From positions 62,001 through 126,000 of the forward strand of contig NZ_JAIVFS010000001.1 of assembly GCF_020829645.1 (NCBI RefSeq): a stretch of 64,000 nt of DNA, given 5' to 3'. The notes beneath the pieces were generated by a model. The model searched no databases, was not told the origin of the DNA, and saw only the letters and a list, made by a program, of their open reading frames with translations. The position numbers were made by a program, and so were the translations under genes. Source of the stretch: Nostoc mirabile CHAB5784. Its GTDB lineage: Bacteria; Cyanobacteriota; Cyanobacteriia; Cyanobacteriales; Nostocaceae. Within the stretch, counting starts at the first letter, position 1, and each line of letters opens with the position of its first letter. This document shows positions 28,411-38,898 of the stretch, piece by piece.

Positions 28411-29157
28411 CATTTCAAAGGTCTGACACATTTGATAAGAGTAATAAATAGCTAGCAGTTAGCTACTTATTACAAACATTCAATTTGATAACAAAGACTA
28501 TCCATAGTAAACAAATACAGTGGTTCCTCCCATTTATTCTACGAGAGGAACCGTTTCACTAAATATTTGTAACTAAAGAGATTATAGATAGACTGTATAC
28601 TCCATTTATTTAAAATATGCTTGAGTAATTATAAGTATATTAGGACTTACGCACAGGTAACGGAAAATCGAACCACAGAGATACAGAGAAGCCAGTGCGC
28701 CCTTGCGGTTAAGAGACTTGTTCGCGCAGCGTCTCCCCTTGGGAGAAGCAACTGGCGCGACACGGAGAAATAAGAGTTTGAGAGGTATTTTGCGTAAGTC
28801 CTGTATATATATGGTTGAGTAATTATAGGTATATAAAATTACTATTTTGTTGATACTATGTAAACAGCCTTTCTTAAAGTCAGAGGTATTGCTAACAATC
28901 TAAACCTTACGGAGGCTGAAATCTACGAAGCGCACATATATAAGAAATTAAAATTTCATGAAGCATAGTAATGCCTTAAAGATGTGATGAAGACCACTCA
29001 GTAAATATTGCAGGCTCTAAGTCTATGTGATTTTATGGAGATCAGAAATACATCACGCAAATTTTGCTTTCACTGACAGTATTTTTCATAAATTACTGAG
29101 ATTAAAAGTAAAGCAATTGCTCTGATTTAAGGTTATTACTAGGAGCCTAAAACGATA
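28411..29157. other. Long intergenic region with a miniature element
   Basis: About 750 bases without a gene. It contains the miniature element at 28642-28802; the rest is A/T-rich and probably includes the promoter of the PEP-CTERM gene. Nothing else is recognised. Confidence 0.55.
28642..28802. mobile_element. Miniature element with AGGACTTACGCA ends
   Basis: 161 bp bounded by perfect 12-bp inverted repeats AGGACTTACGCA / TGCGTAAGTCCT. The interior holds a widespread ACCACAGAGATACAGAG-type sequence and no gene. Confidence 0.85.
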
Positions 29158-29817
29158 ATGATTAATTTTAAATCTAGATTACTAAATGTAACTCTAGCCG
29201 TTACTGCTGCCATCCCCTTAGCTACTGCTGGGATGTTTACCTCTGCTGGTTCTGCACAAGCTGCTGCACTCAAAGGTGGTTTTAATTACGGTGGTGCTGG
29301 GTTTCCTGAAACTACGGTTACAGTGTCAAAAACATCCTTACAATTTGATTCTAGCCCTGCTTTAGCCTCATTAGGATTACGAAGTGGAGATTTTACAGCA
29401 TTCAACGCAGCTAGCATATTTAACGTTACTACTAACCCTTTGGCAGCTGGTTCTCTTTTTCTTGACTTAGGTGTATTTGCAACCCCTGGTACTCTCACAG
29501 ATGGAGCAAATACATTTAGTTTGACATCTTTCGATACACCGACATTCTCTATACAGAATGCAGGAACAAATGTAAGAGTGAATTACCTTGGATTCTTTGA
29601 TGATGGATCTGGTAACAAAACGAATGCAGAAGGATACATCACTTTTGTTACTCAAGATACTGATGCAGAAGGAACTTACAATAGTGGTAAAACGTTTAAT
29701 GCAACCTTTGAAGGTCTTGCGGTAAGTACAGTTCCCGAACCAGCCGTATTATTAGGCTTGGGTGCAGTAGGTGCAGTAATGGCTATGTCTCGCCGCCGCA
29801 AAAGTTTCGTTCAATAG
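29158..29817 (+). CDS. Secreted PEP-CTERM sorting-domain protein
   Basis: A 219-residue protein with an N-terminal signal peptide (LLNVTLAVTAAIPLATAG...AQAA). A beta-rich middle follows, and then a C-terminal PEP-CTERM signal: VPEPAVLLGLGAVGAVMA and the basic end MSRRRKSF. PEP-CTERM proteins are processed by exosortase and usually reach the envelope or extracellular matrix. The middle domain matches no enzyme I recognise. Two hairpins follow the stop codon and probably terminate transcription. Confidence 0.93.
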   Translation: MINFKSRLLNVTLAVTAAIPLATAGMFTSAGSAQAAALKGGFNYGGAGFPETTVTVSKTSLQFDSSPALASLGLRSGDFTAFNAASIFNVTTNPLAAGSLFLDLGVFATPGTLTDGANTFSLTSFDTPTFSIQNAGTNVRVNYLGFFDDGSGNKTNAEGYITFVTQDTDAEGTYNSGKTFNATFEGLAVSTVPEPAVLLGLGAVGAVMAMSRRRKSFVQ

Positions 29818-29837
29818 ACCTAATTCTGAATATAAAA

Positions 29838-29935
29838 AAGTTACTTTTAGCAACTAAAAGTAACTCTAATTTATCAATTCGATTTGGTTGGAATGCAAAA
29901 TTTTTCCAACCAAGTCGAATTTTTTCTTTTGTCAC
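29838..29935. terminator. Two hairpins between PEP-CTERM and HEAT-repeat genes
   Basis: The first stem is GTTACTTTTAG / CTAAAAGTAAC (29840-29865). The second is stronger: TTGGTTGGAA / TTCCAACCAA with flanking ATTCGA/TCGAAT arms, followed by TTTTTTCTTTT (29876-29935). The convergent genes could share them. Confidence 0.8.
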
Positions 29936-29976
29936 ACAAATCTATTTATTGGTGAATTTTTTAATCTGAGATAGAC

Positions 29977-30642
29977 TTAAACTGACTGCAAAGATTGTTT
30001 CGCTTCATTGGCGATCGCATCTACTTCATCATCAGCCAGAGTTTCTAATATAGATTTGGCTTCTGCACTACCCAAACGATCCAAGGCTTGTACAACTCTG
30101 TAACGAATTTGCCAATCTGGATTGGTAGCATAGGGAGCCAACAAAGGAACTGCTTGTAAATCTCCCAAGTCACCCAAAGAACTAATAGCAGCAGTTTGGA
30201 CTAATTCGTTTTCTGATGAAAGCGCCTCTTTGAGTAGTTCAAAGGCTCGTGGATCGCCTAACTCTCCTAATGTGGCGATAATACTGAATTGTATTAACCA
30301 TTCATCGGTTGTATGGTAAAGGTGCTGCAAGTCTTCAAAAGCTTCACGTAACTTCAAAGCGCCCAAACAGTCTGCTGCTGCTGCTTGTACATCTACTTCG
30401 GAGTCATGAAGCAAGCGATCGCGCAAGATATCTAAGGATAACTGTAAATCTTGTGTTCCGAGTGTATCCATTTGACTCACTGCCGAGTAACGCACACGGG
30501 AATTGCTATCGCCAATAGCACTTTGAATTAATTCAAAGCCGATCGCAGGTTCCAGTTGGCGGATTTGATTTACTGCGCGTAAGCGATCGCCTAAATTCTC
30601 AGAACTGAGCAATTCCTTAACAGACTCCGGAGTAATACTCAT
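29977..30642 (-). CDS. nblB: HEAT-repeat protein, NblB-like
   Basis: A 221-residue protein made almost wholly of HEAT/Armadillo-type helical repeats: DSNSRVRYSAVSQMDTLG, DVQAAAADCLGAL, DEWLIQFSIIATLGELGD, NELVQTAAISSLGDLGD, DWQIRYRVVQALDRLG. The start MSITPESVKELLSSE and length match the cyanobacterial family annotated as phycobilisome degradation protein NblB, related to bilin lyases of the CpcE type. The symbol rests on family resemblance only; other HEAT proteins share the fold. Confidence 0.8.
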   Translation of the reverse strand: MSITPESVKELLSSENLGDRLRAVNQIRQLEPAIGFELIQSAIGDSNSRVRYSAVSQMDTLGTQDLQLSLDILRDRLLHDSEVDVQAAAADCLGALKLREAFEDLQHLYHTTDEWLIQFSIIATLGELGDPRAFELLKEALSSENELVQTAAISSLGDLGDLQAVPLLAPYATNPDWQIRYRVVQALDRLGSAEAKSILETLADDEVDAIANEAKQSLQSV

Positions 30643-30735
30643 TTAGTTATCCTTGATTTTCATAGGTGTAAAAAACAGTCATTAGTCAACAGTCAAAAAA
30701 CTCTGGACAAATGACAAATGACAAATGACAAATGA

Positions 30736-31200
30736 CTAATCTTGACTTGCTGCCATTGCCCGAATAATATCACCACGAGTGAGGATACCAATTACTTGAT
30801 CCGTGTCGTCAAGTACTGGCAATCGGTGAACGCTGCGATCGTGCATGATTGTAGCGGCTTCCCTTAAAGTTTTATCAGGGGAAATAGCGATCGGGTTTTT
30901 ACTCATTACCTCCCCAACGGTTTGCCCTAAAGCCTTGTGCAAGTCACGTTCATAAGTAGCAGGATTTTTTAAATAGATAACGCTATCAAGAAACATGATG
31001 TACGCAGGTGGAGTAACACCAGTTTCTTGCCACATCAAATCGGTTTCTGATATAATACCCACCAATTTACCGACATCATCCACAACAGGTAGTCCGCTGA
31101 TGTGCCGTTCTGCGAGAATTTGGATAGCTTCATTCAGTTGAGTTTCCACGCGGACGACAATTGGATCGCGGCTCATCACATCGGCAACGGTTTTAGGCAT
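30736..31200 (-). CDS. CBS domain pair protein
   Basis: A 154-residue protein of two CBS domains: residues about 5-60 (VADVMSRDPIVVRVE...HISGLPVVDDVGKLVGIISETDLMW) and 92-150 (VGEVMSKNPIAIS...RSVHRLPVLDDTDQVIGILTRGDII). Stand-alone CBS pairs bind adenine nucleotides and regulate partner proteins; the partner here is unknown. It is preceded on the same strand by mutT, with about 180 bases between. Confidence 0.93.
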   Translation of the reverse strand: MPKTVADVMSRDPIVVRVETQLNEAIQILAERHISGLPVVDDVGKLVGIISETDLMWQETGVTPPAYIMFLDSVIYLKNPATYERDLHKALGQTVGEVMSKNPIAISPDKTLREAATIMHDRSVHRLPVLDDTDQVIGILTRGDIIRAMAASQD

Positions 31201-31384
31201 TTATTTATTGACACCTTTAATCAAAGTCCCTCCGCTTATTGTAGAAAATTGCGGGACTCAAGCTGATGCAATTAATAGATTGTTACGGTATTGGGCATTG
31301 AAAAGAGGAGGCAGAAGGTAGAAGTTCTTTAATTTTGAATTTTGAATTGATTTTTTCTTCATCCTTCCCTGTTTCCCCTACTCC

Positions 31385-31807
31385 CTACTCCCTACTCCCC
31401 ATCCCTTTTAAAGCAGCAATAATTTGAATATTTGCTTTAGGAAAAGTAAACTCCTCCAGTTCTTCCAACGTTACCCAGCGAATTTCATCGGATTCCAAAG
31501 GTTGGGGAACACCTGTAACATGGCGGCAGTGATGTACTGTGAGGGTAACGCGCAAGTCTGTATAGGTATGGTCAATAGTAATCAGATGCTCTCCTACTTC
31601 AATTACTATTCCCAGTTCTTCGGAAATTTCTCGTTGAATACACTCGCTGATAGTTTCACCAGGCTCAATTTTACCACCAGGAAATTCCCACAAACCACCC
31701 ATTGCTCCTTCTGGACGACGGCGATCAATTAAAATTTGCTCTTGGTTGTTCCAAATTACTGCAACACCAATGATTTTATGGGGTGGGAGAGAGTTGGTTT
31801 TACTCAT
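31385..31807 (-). CDS. mutT: 8-oxo-dGTP diphosphatase MutT (NUDIX)
   Basis: A 140-residue NUDIX hydrolase with a perfect box running from GGKIEPGE through REISEELG (GX5EX7REUXEEXGU). It starts KIIGVAVIWNNQEQILIDRR and has MGGLWEFPGGK, the MutT-type substrate region, so 8-oxo-dGTP is the likely substrate. Length is typical of MutT. Confidence 0.9.
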   Translation of the reverse strand: MSKTNSLPPHKIIGVAVIWNNQEQILIDRRRPEGAMGGLWEFPGGKIEPGETISECIQREISEELGIVIEVGEHLITIDHTYTDLRVTLTVHHCRHVTGVPQPLESDEIRWVTLEELEEFTFPKANIQIIAALKGMGSRE

Positions 31808-31841
31808 AGTTTATGGGGAGATGGGCAGAGTTGAAGGAGGC

Positions 31842-31868
31842 AGGTGGTCGCCGAGCGCAGTCGAGGTG
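31842..31868. repeat. Dispersed 27-bp repeat (GGTGGTCGCCGAG family), copy 3
   Basis: The same 27 bases as at 6823-6849, just upstream of mutT and in the same low-complexity GGAGGCAGG context. Confidence 0.85.
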
Positions 31869-31940
31869 AGCCAGGAGCCAGGAGGAGCAATTCACTTATA
31901 GGATTCGACCCCTTGATTCAAAGTCCCCTCTTGACTCATA

Positions 31941-31983
31941 ATAAAACTCGGCAGATTAGTGTGAACTCTGCCGAGTTTGAATT
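31941..31983 (-). terminator. Rho-independent terminator for the DUF760 gene
   Basis: On the minus strand the stem AAACTCGGCAGA / TCTGCCGAGTTT is followed by TTTTATTAT. It lies about 335 bases downstream of the DUF760 stop. Confidence 0.7.
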
Positions 31984-32317
31984 TATTGCGAATAAGATTT
32001 ATCGCCGTTAGTTTACCCACGCGTGTGTATTAATCATTTAGAGATACGCCTCTAGTTGAACTGATTACCAAACTAAATAAGTTCATAGAGAACCACATTC
32101 CAAACCTCTGCACTCCTAGTAGGCGGTTCGGCAAAGCGCCTATGCGTTTAAATTTCAATCTTAATTTGTCACTGTTTTGGATATTTTAAAAATATTTAAC
32201 TGATGTATGATTGGGAATTAGGGGCAAAGATTTCGCAGAGGCTTATTTTAAATTTGTATCGCCATGACTGTGACTAGCTATAAACCCAACAACAATATTG
32301 AATTTACCATTACATTT
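31984..32317. other. Intergenic region after DUF760
   Basis: About 330 bases with no gene or repeat that I recognise; possibly the 3' untranslated region of the DUF760 transcript. Confidence 0.4.
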
Positions 32318-32662
32318 CTAGTCAATTTCGCTGCTATTGGTTTCAGATCCTTGTAGGGCGATTTCAAAATCCATTCTCTGTTCAGCGTTACGCAAGAAAT
32401 AACCACTAATCATAGCAGAAGCAAGAAGCCGACCTAGACTTTCTCGACTGGTAGTTACAGTAACGCCAAAGTTTTCTGAAGGTAGATTACCCAATAGTCC
32501 TGTAATATTCCGTTCCATTACCTGAAAAACTTCGGCAGACGTGGGTTTAGATAGTTGGGTAACTGTTTCCGGACTCAAGGATTTAACATACTGCCATAGT
32601 AAATCGCTAGTTTCTGATTCGCTATTGAAAAATTCTGAGACACGATTGGATGGGTTATTCAT
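32318..32662 (-). CDS. DUF760 family protein
   Basis: A 114-residue protein of the DUF760 family found in cyanobacteria and plastids: LLWQYVKSLSPETVTQLSKP, VMERNITGLLGNLP, and the core TSRESLGRLLASAMISGYFLRNAEQRM. Plant homologues are chloroplast proteins of unclear role. The start ATG at 32662 has GGAG upstream. Confidence 0.9.
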   Translation of the reverse strand: MNNPSNRVSEFFNSESETSDLLWQYVKSLSPETVTQLSKPTSAEVFQVMERNITGLLGNLPSENFGVTVTTSRESLGRLLASAMISGYFLRNAEQRMDFEIALQGSETNSSEID

Positions 32663-32897
32663 TATTTTAGCTCCTTAACTACCACTGCTAGCTGCGGTGC
32701 TTGTGATTTGAATATTAAATGTCTGTTTTGGATTAGACTTAGCTAGCTATTTCGTCTTCCTGTCAACTAATGTAACAAGCTAGCTTCAGAGTGGAAGTAG
32801 GCGTAACCGTACCAAAGTCAGCGTATTTTCTCACCCATTGGTCATTCGTCCTTTGTAAATAACTCATAACAAAGGACTGATGATTAATGACTAATGA

Positions 32898-33896
32898 CTA
32901 ACTTGCCAAATATTCACCCATGTTGGCTTTAGATTTGCGAAGTTTGGTTAAAGCTTCCCGCTCAATTTGCCGGACTCGTTCTCGGCTGATGTTCAGGATT
33001 TCACCAATTCTAGCCAGCGTCAGGGCTTGCCCATCAGTTAAGCCAAAGCGCAACGTGATCACTTCCTTCTGTTGTGGCGTGAGGTCACCCATCAGGCGAT
33101 CTAAGTCATAAGATAGGGAAGATTGCATGACAAACTCTTCTGGAGATGCTCCTGGATCTTCCAGCATTTCTCCAAGTTCGGTGTCGTAATTATCACCCAG
33201 CCGCAAATCCAAGGAAAGGGGCAAACGTGCCTTTTCTAGATACTCTCGCACTTGTTTGGGGGTCAATTCTAATTCTTCAGCTAGCTCACCAGCTGTCGGA
33301 GCGCGTCCCAACTTTTGAGACAATTGGCGCTGTGCCTTTTTAATCTTATTTAATTTTTCAGTGATATGGATAGGCAGCCGAATGGTGCGGGCTTTTTCGG
33401 CTATAGCACGAGTAATAGCTTGCCGAATCCACCAATAGGCATAGGTAGAAAATCTATACCCTTTGGTAGGGTCAAACTTTTCTACGCCCCGTTGCATACC
33501 AATACTACCTTCTTGGATCAAGTCCAGTAAATCAACGTTGCGCTTTATGTACTTTTTGGCAACGGAGACTACCAGCCGCAAATTGGCTTCTACCATCTTA
33601 CGCTTGGCAATCTCACCATCAGCGATCGCTTCGTTCAACTCTGCTGGTTCTAGCTTTGTCGCTTTGGCCCACTCTTCTAAAGTCGGTTGACGACCTAACT
33701 GGGTGGCAAGAGATTCTCTTGATTCGTGCAAAGTGCAGGAACGTTGCACCTGTTTACCATAGAAAATCTCTTCCTCGTGTGTTAAGAGTGGCACACGGCC
33801 AATCTCACGCAGGTAAGTCCGCACGAGGTCTGTGGCTGTCTGAGCGGTCTTCATGGCGCTACTCTTTGGTAATGATGGGTTTGGCGGTAGGGTCAT
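32898..33896 (-). CDS. Group 2 RNA polymerase sigma factor (RpoD/SigA family)
   Basis: A 332-residue sigma-70 factor. It begins with [21 protein letters not shown] (region 1.2). Region 2 includes [34 protein letters not shown] and [17 protein letters not shown]. Region 3 follows, and region 4 has the helix-turn-helix [27 protein letters not shown]. The lack of a long region 1.1 and the size place it among the non-essential group 2 sigma factors (SigB/C/D/E type) of cyanobacteria. I cannot choose the letter from sequence alone. Confidence 0.95.
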   Translation of the reverse strand: MTLPPNPSLPKSSAMKTAQTATDLVRTYLREIGRVPLLTHEEEIFYGKQVQRSCTLHESRESLATQLGRQPTLEEWAKATKLEPAELNEAIADGEIAKRKMVEANLRLVVSVAKKYIKRNVDLLDLIQEGSIGMQRGVEKFDPTKGYRFSTYAYWWIRQAITRAIAEKARTIRLPIHITEKLNKIKKAQRQLSQKLGRAPTAGELAEELELTPKQVREYLEKARLPLSLDLRLGDNYDTELGEMLEDPGASPEEFVMQSSLSYDLDRLMGDLTPQQKEVITLRFGLTDGQALTLARIGEILNISRERVRQIEREALTKLRKSKANMGEYLAS

Positions 33897-34424
33897 TAAG
33901 GGATAGATGCTTTTTTAGGGTGCTACCCAGTCAGACTGGGAACCTATGTTATGGTTTGCAACTTACGCATCCGAGAAACTCGGCTGCTCATAATAATCAA
34001 ATTTAGGCTTCTTAACTGCTAAAAGTTACAGCTATTTCCTACTTTGCACAAGTATCTACAGTTAGATAAAAGATCGCTTTTTAAACATTTTTCTATTGGA
34101 GCCATATTAACAATTGTAACATTTATGAGAATATTTTGGCTATATGGCGACATTAAATTTCCTGGTTGTTCCAGTTGATGCAACGTCGCCCTTTCTCTCC
34201 AGGCTGACTAGAAGTAAATTTAAGAAATTCTCAGGTTCAAATAATTTTCCTCATATTTGTTAAAGTATCTCTAATGAGAACTATAGTCATTCTCTTATAA
34301 CAATTACTTAATTTTTGCTGGGAGTGGGGAATGGGGACTGGGGAATTGGACAACAATTAATAGTTCTTCTCCCCCTACCTCCCCACTTTGCACAGACGCG
34401 ATTAATCGCGTCTCTACCCAATAC
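33897..34424. other. Upstream region of the sigma gene with dispersed repeats
   Basis: About 530 bases without a gene. The sigma gene promoter should lie here. The right end holds a GGGAGTGGGGAATGGGG run and one copy of the 20-bp AGACGCG palindrome (34394-34413). Confidence 0.6.
34394..34413. repeat. 20-bp palindrome, copy 1, downstream of carB
   Basis: AGACGCGATTAATCGCGTCT is a perfect palindrome. Identical copies lie inside carB (35720-35739) and upstream of carB (37875-37894). Confidence 0.95.
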
Positions 34425-37400
34425 CTACTCCCTCGCAATCGGGCAATACTCTTGAATGGTTTTTACGTCCAAAGTCGTATTCTGTAAGGAACGAATGGCG
34501 GCGACGGTAGCTTTCGCGCCAGCGATGGTAGTAATGATGGGAATTTTGTAAGCTAAGGCTGTGCGACGGATTAACCTAGCATCAGTATGGGCTTCTTCCC
34601 CTGAAGGTGTGTTGATAATAAGTTGGATTTTCTGGTTTTTGATTGCATCTAGGACGTGGGGACGGCCTTCATGGAGTTTAAGTACTAATTCAATATTTAA
34701 ACCTTGTTCGAGAAGAACTCGCCGTGTACCAAGGGTAGCCATCACTGTAAAGCCCAAATCGATAAACTCTTTCACCACACCACCGGCAGACGCTTTATCG
34801 CGATCGCTCATTGATACAAATACAGTTCCACTTAGTGGTAAACGCTCCCCAGCACCCATTTCCGCTTTGGCAAAGGCACGGCCAAAGTCGCTGTCAATCC
34901 CCATCACCTCACCAGTGGATCTCATTTCTGGGCCCAATATTGTATCAGTTCCTGGGAATTTATTAAAGGGTAATACTGCTTCTTTTACAGCAATATGTTT
35001 CGGAATGACTTCCTCGGTGAAATGTAGCTCCTCTAAGGTTTTACCCGACATAATTAAGGATGCTAATTTCGCTAACTGTACCCCCGTCGCTTTAGAAACA
35101 AATGGAACTGTACGCGAAGCGCGGGGGTTGGCTTCCAAAATGTAAACTTGGGGAGAATAACTGCTTGCACCGACAACGGCAAATTGAATATTCATCAACC
35201 CCACGACTGACAGCGCTTGCGCTAGCTGCACTGTCCAAGTGCGAATTTGATTGAGAACTGCTGGTGACAGGGAAATGGAAGGTAATGAACAAGCGGAATC
35301 TCCTGAGTGAATCCCTGCTTGCTCAATGTGTTCCATGATGCCACCAATCACCACGCGTCCGGTATGATCGGCGATCGCATCTACATCGACTTCGATCGCA
35401 TTTTCCAAAAACTTATCAATCAAAATCGGATGTTCTGGTTCCACTAGTACTGCAAAGGTCATGTAGCGTTCCAACTCAGCATCAGAATAGACGATTTCCA
35501 TCGCCCGTCCCCCTAACACATAGCTGGGACGCACCACCACCGGATAGCCAATGCGTTTGGCGACAATCAGCGCATCTTCGTAACTCCGAGCAATACCATT
35601 AGGCGGTTGGGCAATATTCAACTGTTGAAGAATCTTTTCAAACCGCTCCCGGTTTTCTGCCATGTCGATGGAATCTGGCGATGTACCCCAAATTTTAGTG
35701 AGGAGTGGGGAGTGGGTAGAGACGCGATTAATCGCGTCTGTACAAATTGGGGAGGAATCATCCGCTACTTCTGACTCCTGACTCTTGCGATTCAAAAACT
35801 CTTGCAAAGGTAATGCTAATTTCAGTGGTGTTTGTCCGCCAAACTGGATTATTACCCCGACTGGATTTTCAGTTTCAATGATGTTAATAACATCTTCTTT
35901 TGTTAACGGCTCAAAGTAAAGGCGATCGCTGGTATCGTAGTCTGTCGAAACTGTCTCTGGGTTAGAGTTGACCATAATCGTCTCATACCCCGCTTTTTTC
36001 AAAGCGTATGCAGCGTGACAACAACAATAATCAAACTCAATTCCCTGCCCAATGCGGTTGGGGCCACCACCCAAAATCAATACTTTTGGCTTGGTTGCGG
36101 GCATTACCTCTGTTTCTTCTTCGTAGGTAGAATAGTAGTAGGGGGTAAACGCTTCAAACTCAGCAGCGCAGGTATCTACGGTTTTATAAACTGGGATAAT
36201 CCCTAGTGACTTGCGGTAAGCGCGAACTTCATCTTCGGTGGTTTTAGTGGCATAAGCAATCTGGCGATCGCTATATCCGTCCCGCTTCACTTCATAAAGT
36301 TGCTCTTTTGTCAATTGCTGTAAAGGTGTCCGCTTGAGGAATTTCTCGACATCTAGCAGTTGCTGAAATTTATCTAGGAACCAAGGGTCAATACCAGTCA
36401 GTTCGTAGATTTCCTCAGCACTAATTCCTAGTTGTAAGGCATGGCGCACGGAAAAAATGCGATCGGGGTTAGGTGTTCGCAGTTGGGCGCGGATTTGTTC
36501 ACCACTGGGTAATTTTTCGGCTTTGTCGCAACCCCAACCAGCGCGTCCGGTTTCGAGCGATCGCAGCGCCTTTTGGAAGGATTCGTTGAATGTGCGCCCA
36601 ATTGCCATTGCTTCCCCGACTGATTTCATTTGGGTTGTCAGCACTGGGTCTGAACCGGGGAACTTTTCAAAGGCGAAGCGAGGAATTTTTGTTACCACAT
36701 AGTCAATTGTCGGCTCAAAGGAAGCGGGAGTTTTCTTGGTGATGTCATTTTTAATTTCATCCAAGGTGTAGCCCACAGCCAATTTTGCTGCCATTTTGGC
36801 GATGGGAAAACCCGTGGCTTTGGAAGATAAAGCCGAACTGCGGGAAACGCGGGGGTTCATCTCAATTACAACCACATCCCCATTAACCGGATTAACAGCA
36901 AACTGGATATTAGAACCGCCAGTTTCCACCCCTATCTCGCGGATGATTTTAATTGCCATATCCCGCAGCCTTTGATATTCTTTATCAGTGAGGGTTTGCG
37001 CGGGAGCGACGGTAATGGAGTCCCCGGTGTGGATGCCCATAGGGTCAAGGTTTTCGATGGAGCAGATAATCACCACGTTATCTGCCAAGTCACGCATCAC
37101 TTCGAGTTCATATTCTTTCCAGCCGAGTAAAGACTGGTCAATGAGAATTTGCGAAACGGGGCTGGCATCTATACCTACCTGTGCCATTTCTTCAAATTCT
37201 TCTTGGTTGTAAGCAATACCGCCGCCACTTCCACCCATTGTGAAAGCTGGACGAATAATTAGGGGATAAGTACCAATTTTGCGGGCGACAGCTTTGGCTT
37301 CTTCTAAAGATTCGGCTGTGCCACTGGGACATACAGCTACTCCGATCCTTGCCATTGCCTCACCAAAAAGTTTTCGATCTTCGGCTTTCTCAATGGCTGG

Positions 37401-37760
37401 TAGTTTAGCGCCGATTAACTCAACGCCGTACTTTTCCAACACCCCATTTTTGGCTAAAGCAACGGCGATGTTGAGGGCGGTTTGTCCTCCCATCGTTGGC
37501 AGGAGAGCATCAGGGCGTTCTTTCTCAATGACTTTTTCGACCAATTCCGGTGTCAACGGCTCAATGTAAGTGCGATCGGCCGTTTCCGGGTCGGTCATAA
37601 TTGTTGCAGGGTTGGAGTTGACCAAAACCACTTCATAGCCTTCTTCTCGCAGCGCTTTGCAGGCTTGAGTGCCAGAGTAGTCAAACTCACAGGCTTGTCC
37701 AATCACAATTGGGCCAGAGCCTAACAGTAGAATCTTCCGGAGGTCATCACGGCGGGGCAT
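34425..37760 (-). CDS. carB: Carbamoyl-phosphate synthase large subunit
   Basis: CarB makes carbamoyl phosphate from glutamine-derived ammonia, bicarbonate and two ATP for arginine and pyrimidine synthesis. The 1111-residue product has the duplicated ATP-grasp halves: [17 protein letters not shown] and TMGGQTALN in the first, [17 protein letters not shown] and [12 protein letters not shown] in the second. The C-terminal MGS-like allosteric domain ends the protein. Compared with the usual 1070-1090 residues it carries an insertion at about 650-690, between [10 protein letters not shown] and [11 protein letters not shown], made of the dispersed repeat at 35700-35790. The reading frame is preserved. 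Confidence 0.97.
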   Translation of the reverse strand: MPRRDDLRKILLLGSGPIVIGQACEFDYSGTQACKALREEGYEVVLVNSNPATIMTDPETADRTYIEPLTPELVEKVIEKERPDALLPTMGGQTALNIAVALAKNGVLEKYGVELIGAKLPAIEKAEDRKLFGEAMARIGVAVCPSGTAESLEEAKAVARKIGTYPLIIRPAFTMGGSGGGIAYNQEEFEEMAQVGIDASPVSQILIDQSLLGWKEYELEVMRDLADNVVIICSIENLDPMGIHTGDSITVAPAQTLTDKEYQRLRDMAIKIIREIGVETGGSNIQFAVNPVNGDVVVIEMNPRVSRSSALSSKATGFPIAKMAAKLAVGYTLDEIKNDITKKTPASFEPTIDYVVTKIPRFAFEKFPGSDPVLTTQMKSVGEAMAIGRTFNESFQKALRSLETGRAGWGCDKAEKLPSGEQIRAQLRTPNPDRIFSVRHALQLGISAEEIYELTGIDPWFLDKFQQLLDVEKFLKRTPLQQLTKEQLYEVKRDGYSDRQIAYATKTTEDEVRAYRKSLGIIPVYKTVDTCAAEFEAFTPYYYSTYEEETEVMPATKPKVLILGGGPNRIGQGIEFDYCCCHAAYALKKAGYETIMVNSNPETVSTDYDTSDRLYFEPLTKEDVINIIETENPVGVIIQFGGQTPLKLALPLQEFLNRKSQESEVADDSSPICTDAINRVSTHSPLLTKIWGTSPDSIDMAENRERFEKILQQLNIAQPPNGIARSYEDALIVAKRIGYPVVVRPSYVLGGRAMEIVYSDAELERYMTFAVLVEPEHPILIDKFLENAIEVDVDAIADHTGRVVIGGIMEHIEQAGIHSGDSACSLPSISLSPAVLNQIRTWTVQLAQALSVVGLMNIQFAVVGASSYSPQVYILEANPRASRTVPFVSKATGVQLAKLASLIMSGKTLEELHFTEEVIPKHIAVKEAVLPFNKFPGTDTILGPEMRSTGEVMGIDSDFGRAFAKAEMGAGERLPLSGTVFVSMSDRDKASAGGVVKEFIDLGFTVMATLGTRRVLLEQGLNIELVLKLHEGRPHVLDAIKNQKIQLIINTPSGEEAHTDARLIRRTALAYKIPIITTIAGAKATVAAIRSLQNTTLDVKTIQEYCPIARE
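35700..35790. repeat. Dispersed repeat inserted in frame inside carB
   Basis: It contains a GGAGTGGGGAGTGGG run, the 20-bp palindrome at 35720-35739 and a TGACTCCTGACTC run, all typical intergenic Nostoc repeats. On the carB strand the palindrome encodes T-D-A-I-N-R-V-S (about residues 673-681). No stop is created. Confidence 0.85.
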
Positions 37761-37874
37761 AGTCGTTGCCTTGAAATACGAGAATACAAATCCTGATTAT
37801 TTTAAGGGTCTTTATCCCCTCTCGTGCTTTTTATTATTAAGTTTTCTAAGTTTGATGACAAAGGGGGCGGGTAG

Positions 37875-37894
37875 AGACGCGATTAATCGCGTCT
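37875..37894. repeat. 20-bp palindrome, copy 3, upstream of carB
   Basis: A perfect copy of the palindrome inside carB, about 115 bases before the carB start codon, followed by GGGGAGTAGGGGAGGCAGGG low-complexity sequence. Confidence 0.95.
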
Positions 37895-38229
37895 GTGGGG
37901 AGTAGGGGAGGCAGGGGGGAGAATAAAAATTACCTCTTTCCCCTCAGCAAGAGCAGCTCCCTGCCCCTGTCCCTCTTTTCAATGCCCCATGCCCAATGAT
38001 TATTTTGTATTTCTAATTTTATTTAATTACGATGCTAAAATTTTTAAAGTTTTTGCGAATCTTTATTATTTAAGTTGGTGAGATTTGGCAACAGATGGTT
38101 ATTTATTCTGGCATATACCTATCTAATTATTAAATATAAATAAATTTCTTAGCTAAAAATATTTATTAACTATCTAATTGCTAAATATTTGCAACGTTAA
38201 ATATTATGAAAATATGTTTACTTAGATTA
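37895..38229. other. Intergenic region between dps terminator and carB
   Basis: About 330 A/T-rich bases, presumably containing the carB promoter. Nothing specific is recognised. Confidence 0.4.
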
Positions 38230-38275
38230 AAAATGGCAGAGAGATACGAATACCATCCTCTGCCATTTTTTATAA
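38230..38275. terminator. Bidirectional rho-independent terminator after dps
   Basis: AAAATGGCAGAG and CTCTGCCATTTTTT form a long stem with T runs on both strands. It lies about 70 bases after the dps stop codon. Confidence 0.85.
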
Positions 38276-38343
38276 TATTTTAAGAGTTAGTGCTGCTAAC
38301 TTTTTCTTTCAGTCTAGGTAGACAAATCTAGATTATGAGAGTT

Positions 38344-38898
38344 TTAGCTTTGAGCAGCTTGGACAAACCCTAAAGTTAAGCTGTCTTTAGCGAGGAAGTG
38401 AGACAAATGATATGCACGTTCCTCAGTTTTCAACAAAATCTTTTCGTACAGATAGCGTGTACCCCGATCGCCTAAACTCTCTGCTTGAGCAGCTTGACGA
38501 CGAATCACGCCAATGATTGCTTGTTCGGCAGCTAGGTCATTTTCCACCATTTGGCGAGAGGAATATACACCTTCAGATTCTTGTTCAAAACAGGTTAATT
38601 CTGCTAACTTGCTGAAGGTCGCTACTGGCACGCCACCCAGTCCATCCAAACGTTCTCCAATTTCATGAACGTGGTCTTGTACTTGGTTGTAGCTTTCGTT
38701 AAAAAACTCATGCAGAGAGTAAAATTCTGAGCCTTCAACTACAAAATGATGCTTTTGGTACTGCAAGTATAGTGCCTGGAAACTAGCTAATACAACGTTG
38801 AATCCTTCTGTCACTGGAGCAGTTACGCTGTGATCCAACAACACAGGGTTGTCATATACATTACCAAAATTCCGTAACAAAGTTTGCGTTTCAGACAT
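38344..38898 (-). CDS. Dps-family ferritin with His-type ferroxidase centre
   Basis: A 184-residue Dps-like ferritin that stores iron and protects DNA against peroxide damage. The ferroxidase ligands can be read as H51 (KHHFVVEG), H63 (YSLHEFFNE), position 78 and E82 ([15 protein letters not shown]). Position 78 is His where canonical Dps has Asp. The same substitution is known from Thermosynechococcus DpsA, where it gives a three-histidine site that binds zinc and uses O2 efficiently. A strong terminator follows. Cyanobacteria such as Nostoc carry several Dps paralogues; which one this is cannot be said. Confidence 0.92.
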   Translation of the reverse strand: MSETQTLLRNFGNVYDNPVLLDHSVTAPVTEGFNVVLASFQALYLQYQKHHFVVEGSEFYSLHEFFNESYNQVQDHVHEIGERLDGLGGVPVATFSKLAELTCFEQESEGVYSSRQMVENDLAAEQAIIGVIRRQAAQAESLGDRGTRYLYEKILLKTEERAYHLSHFLAKDSLTLGFVQAAQS

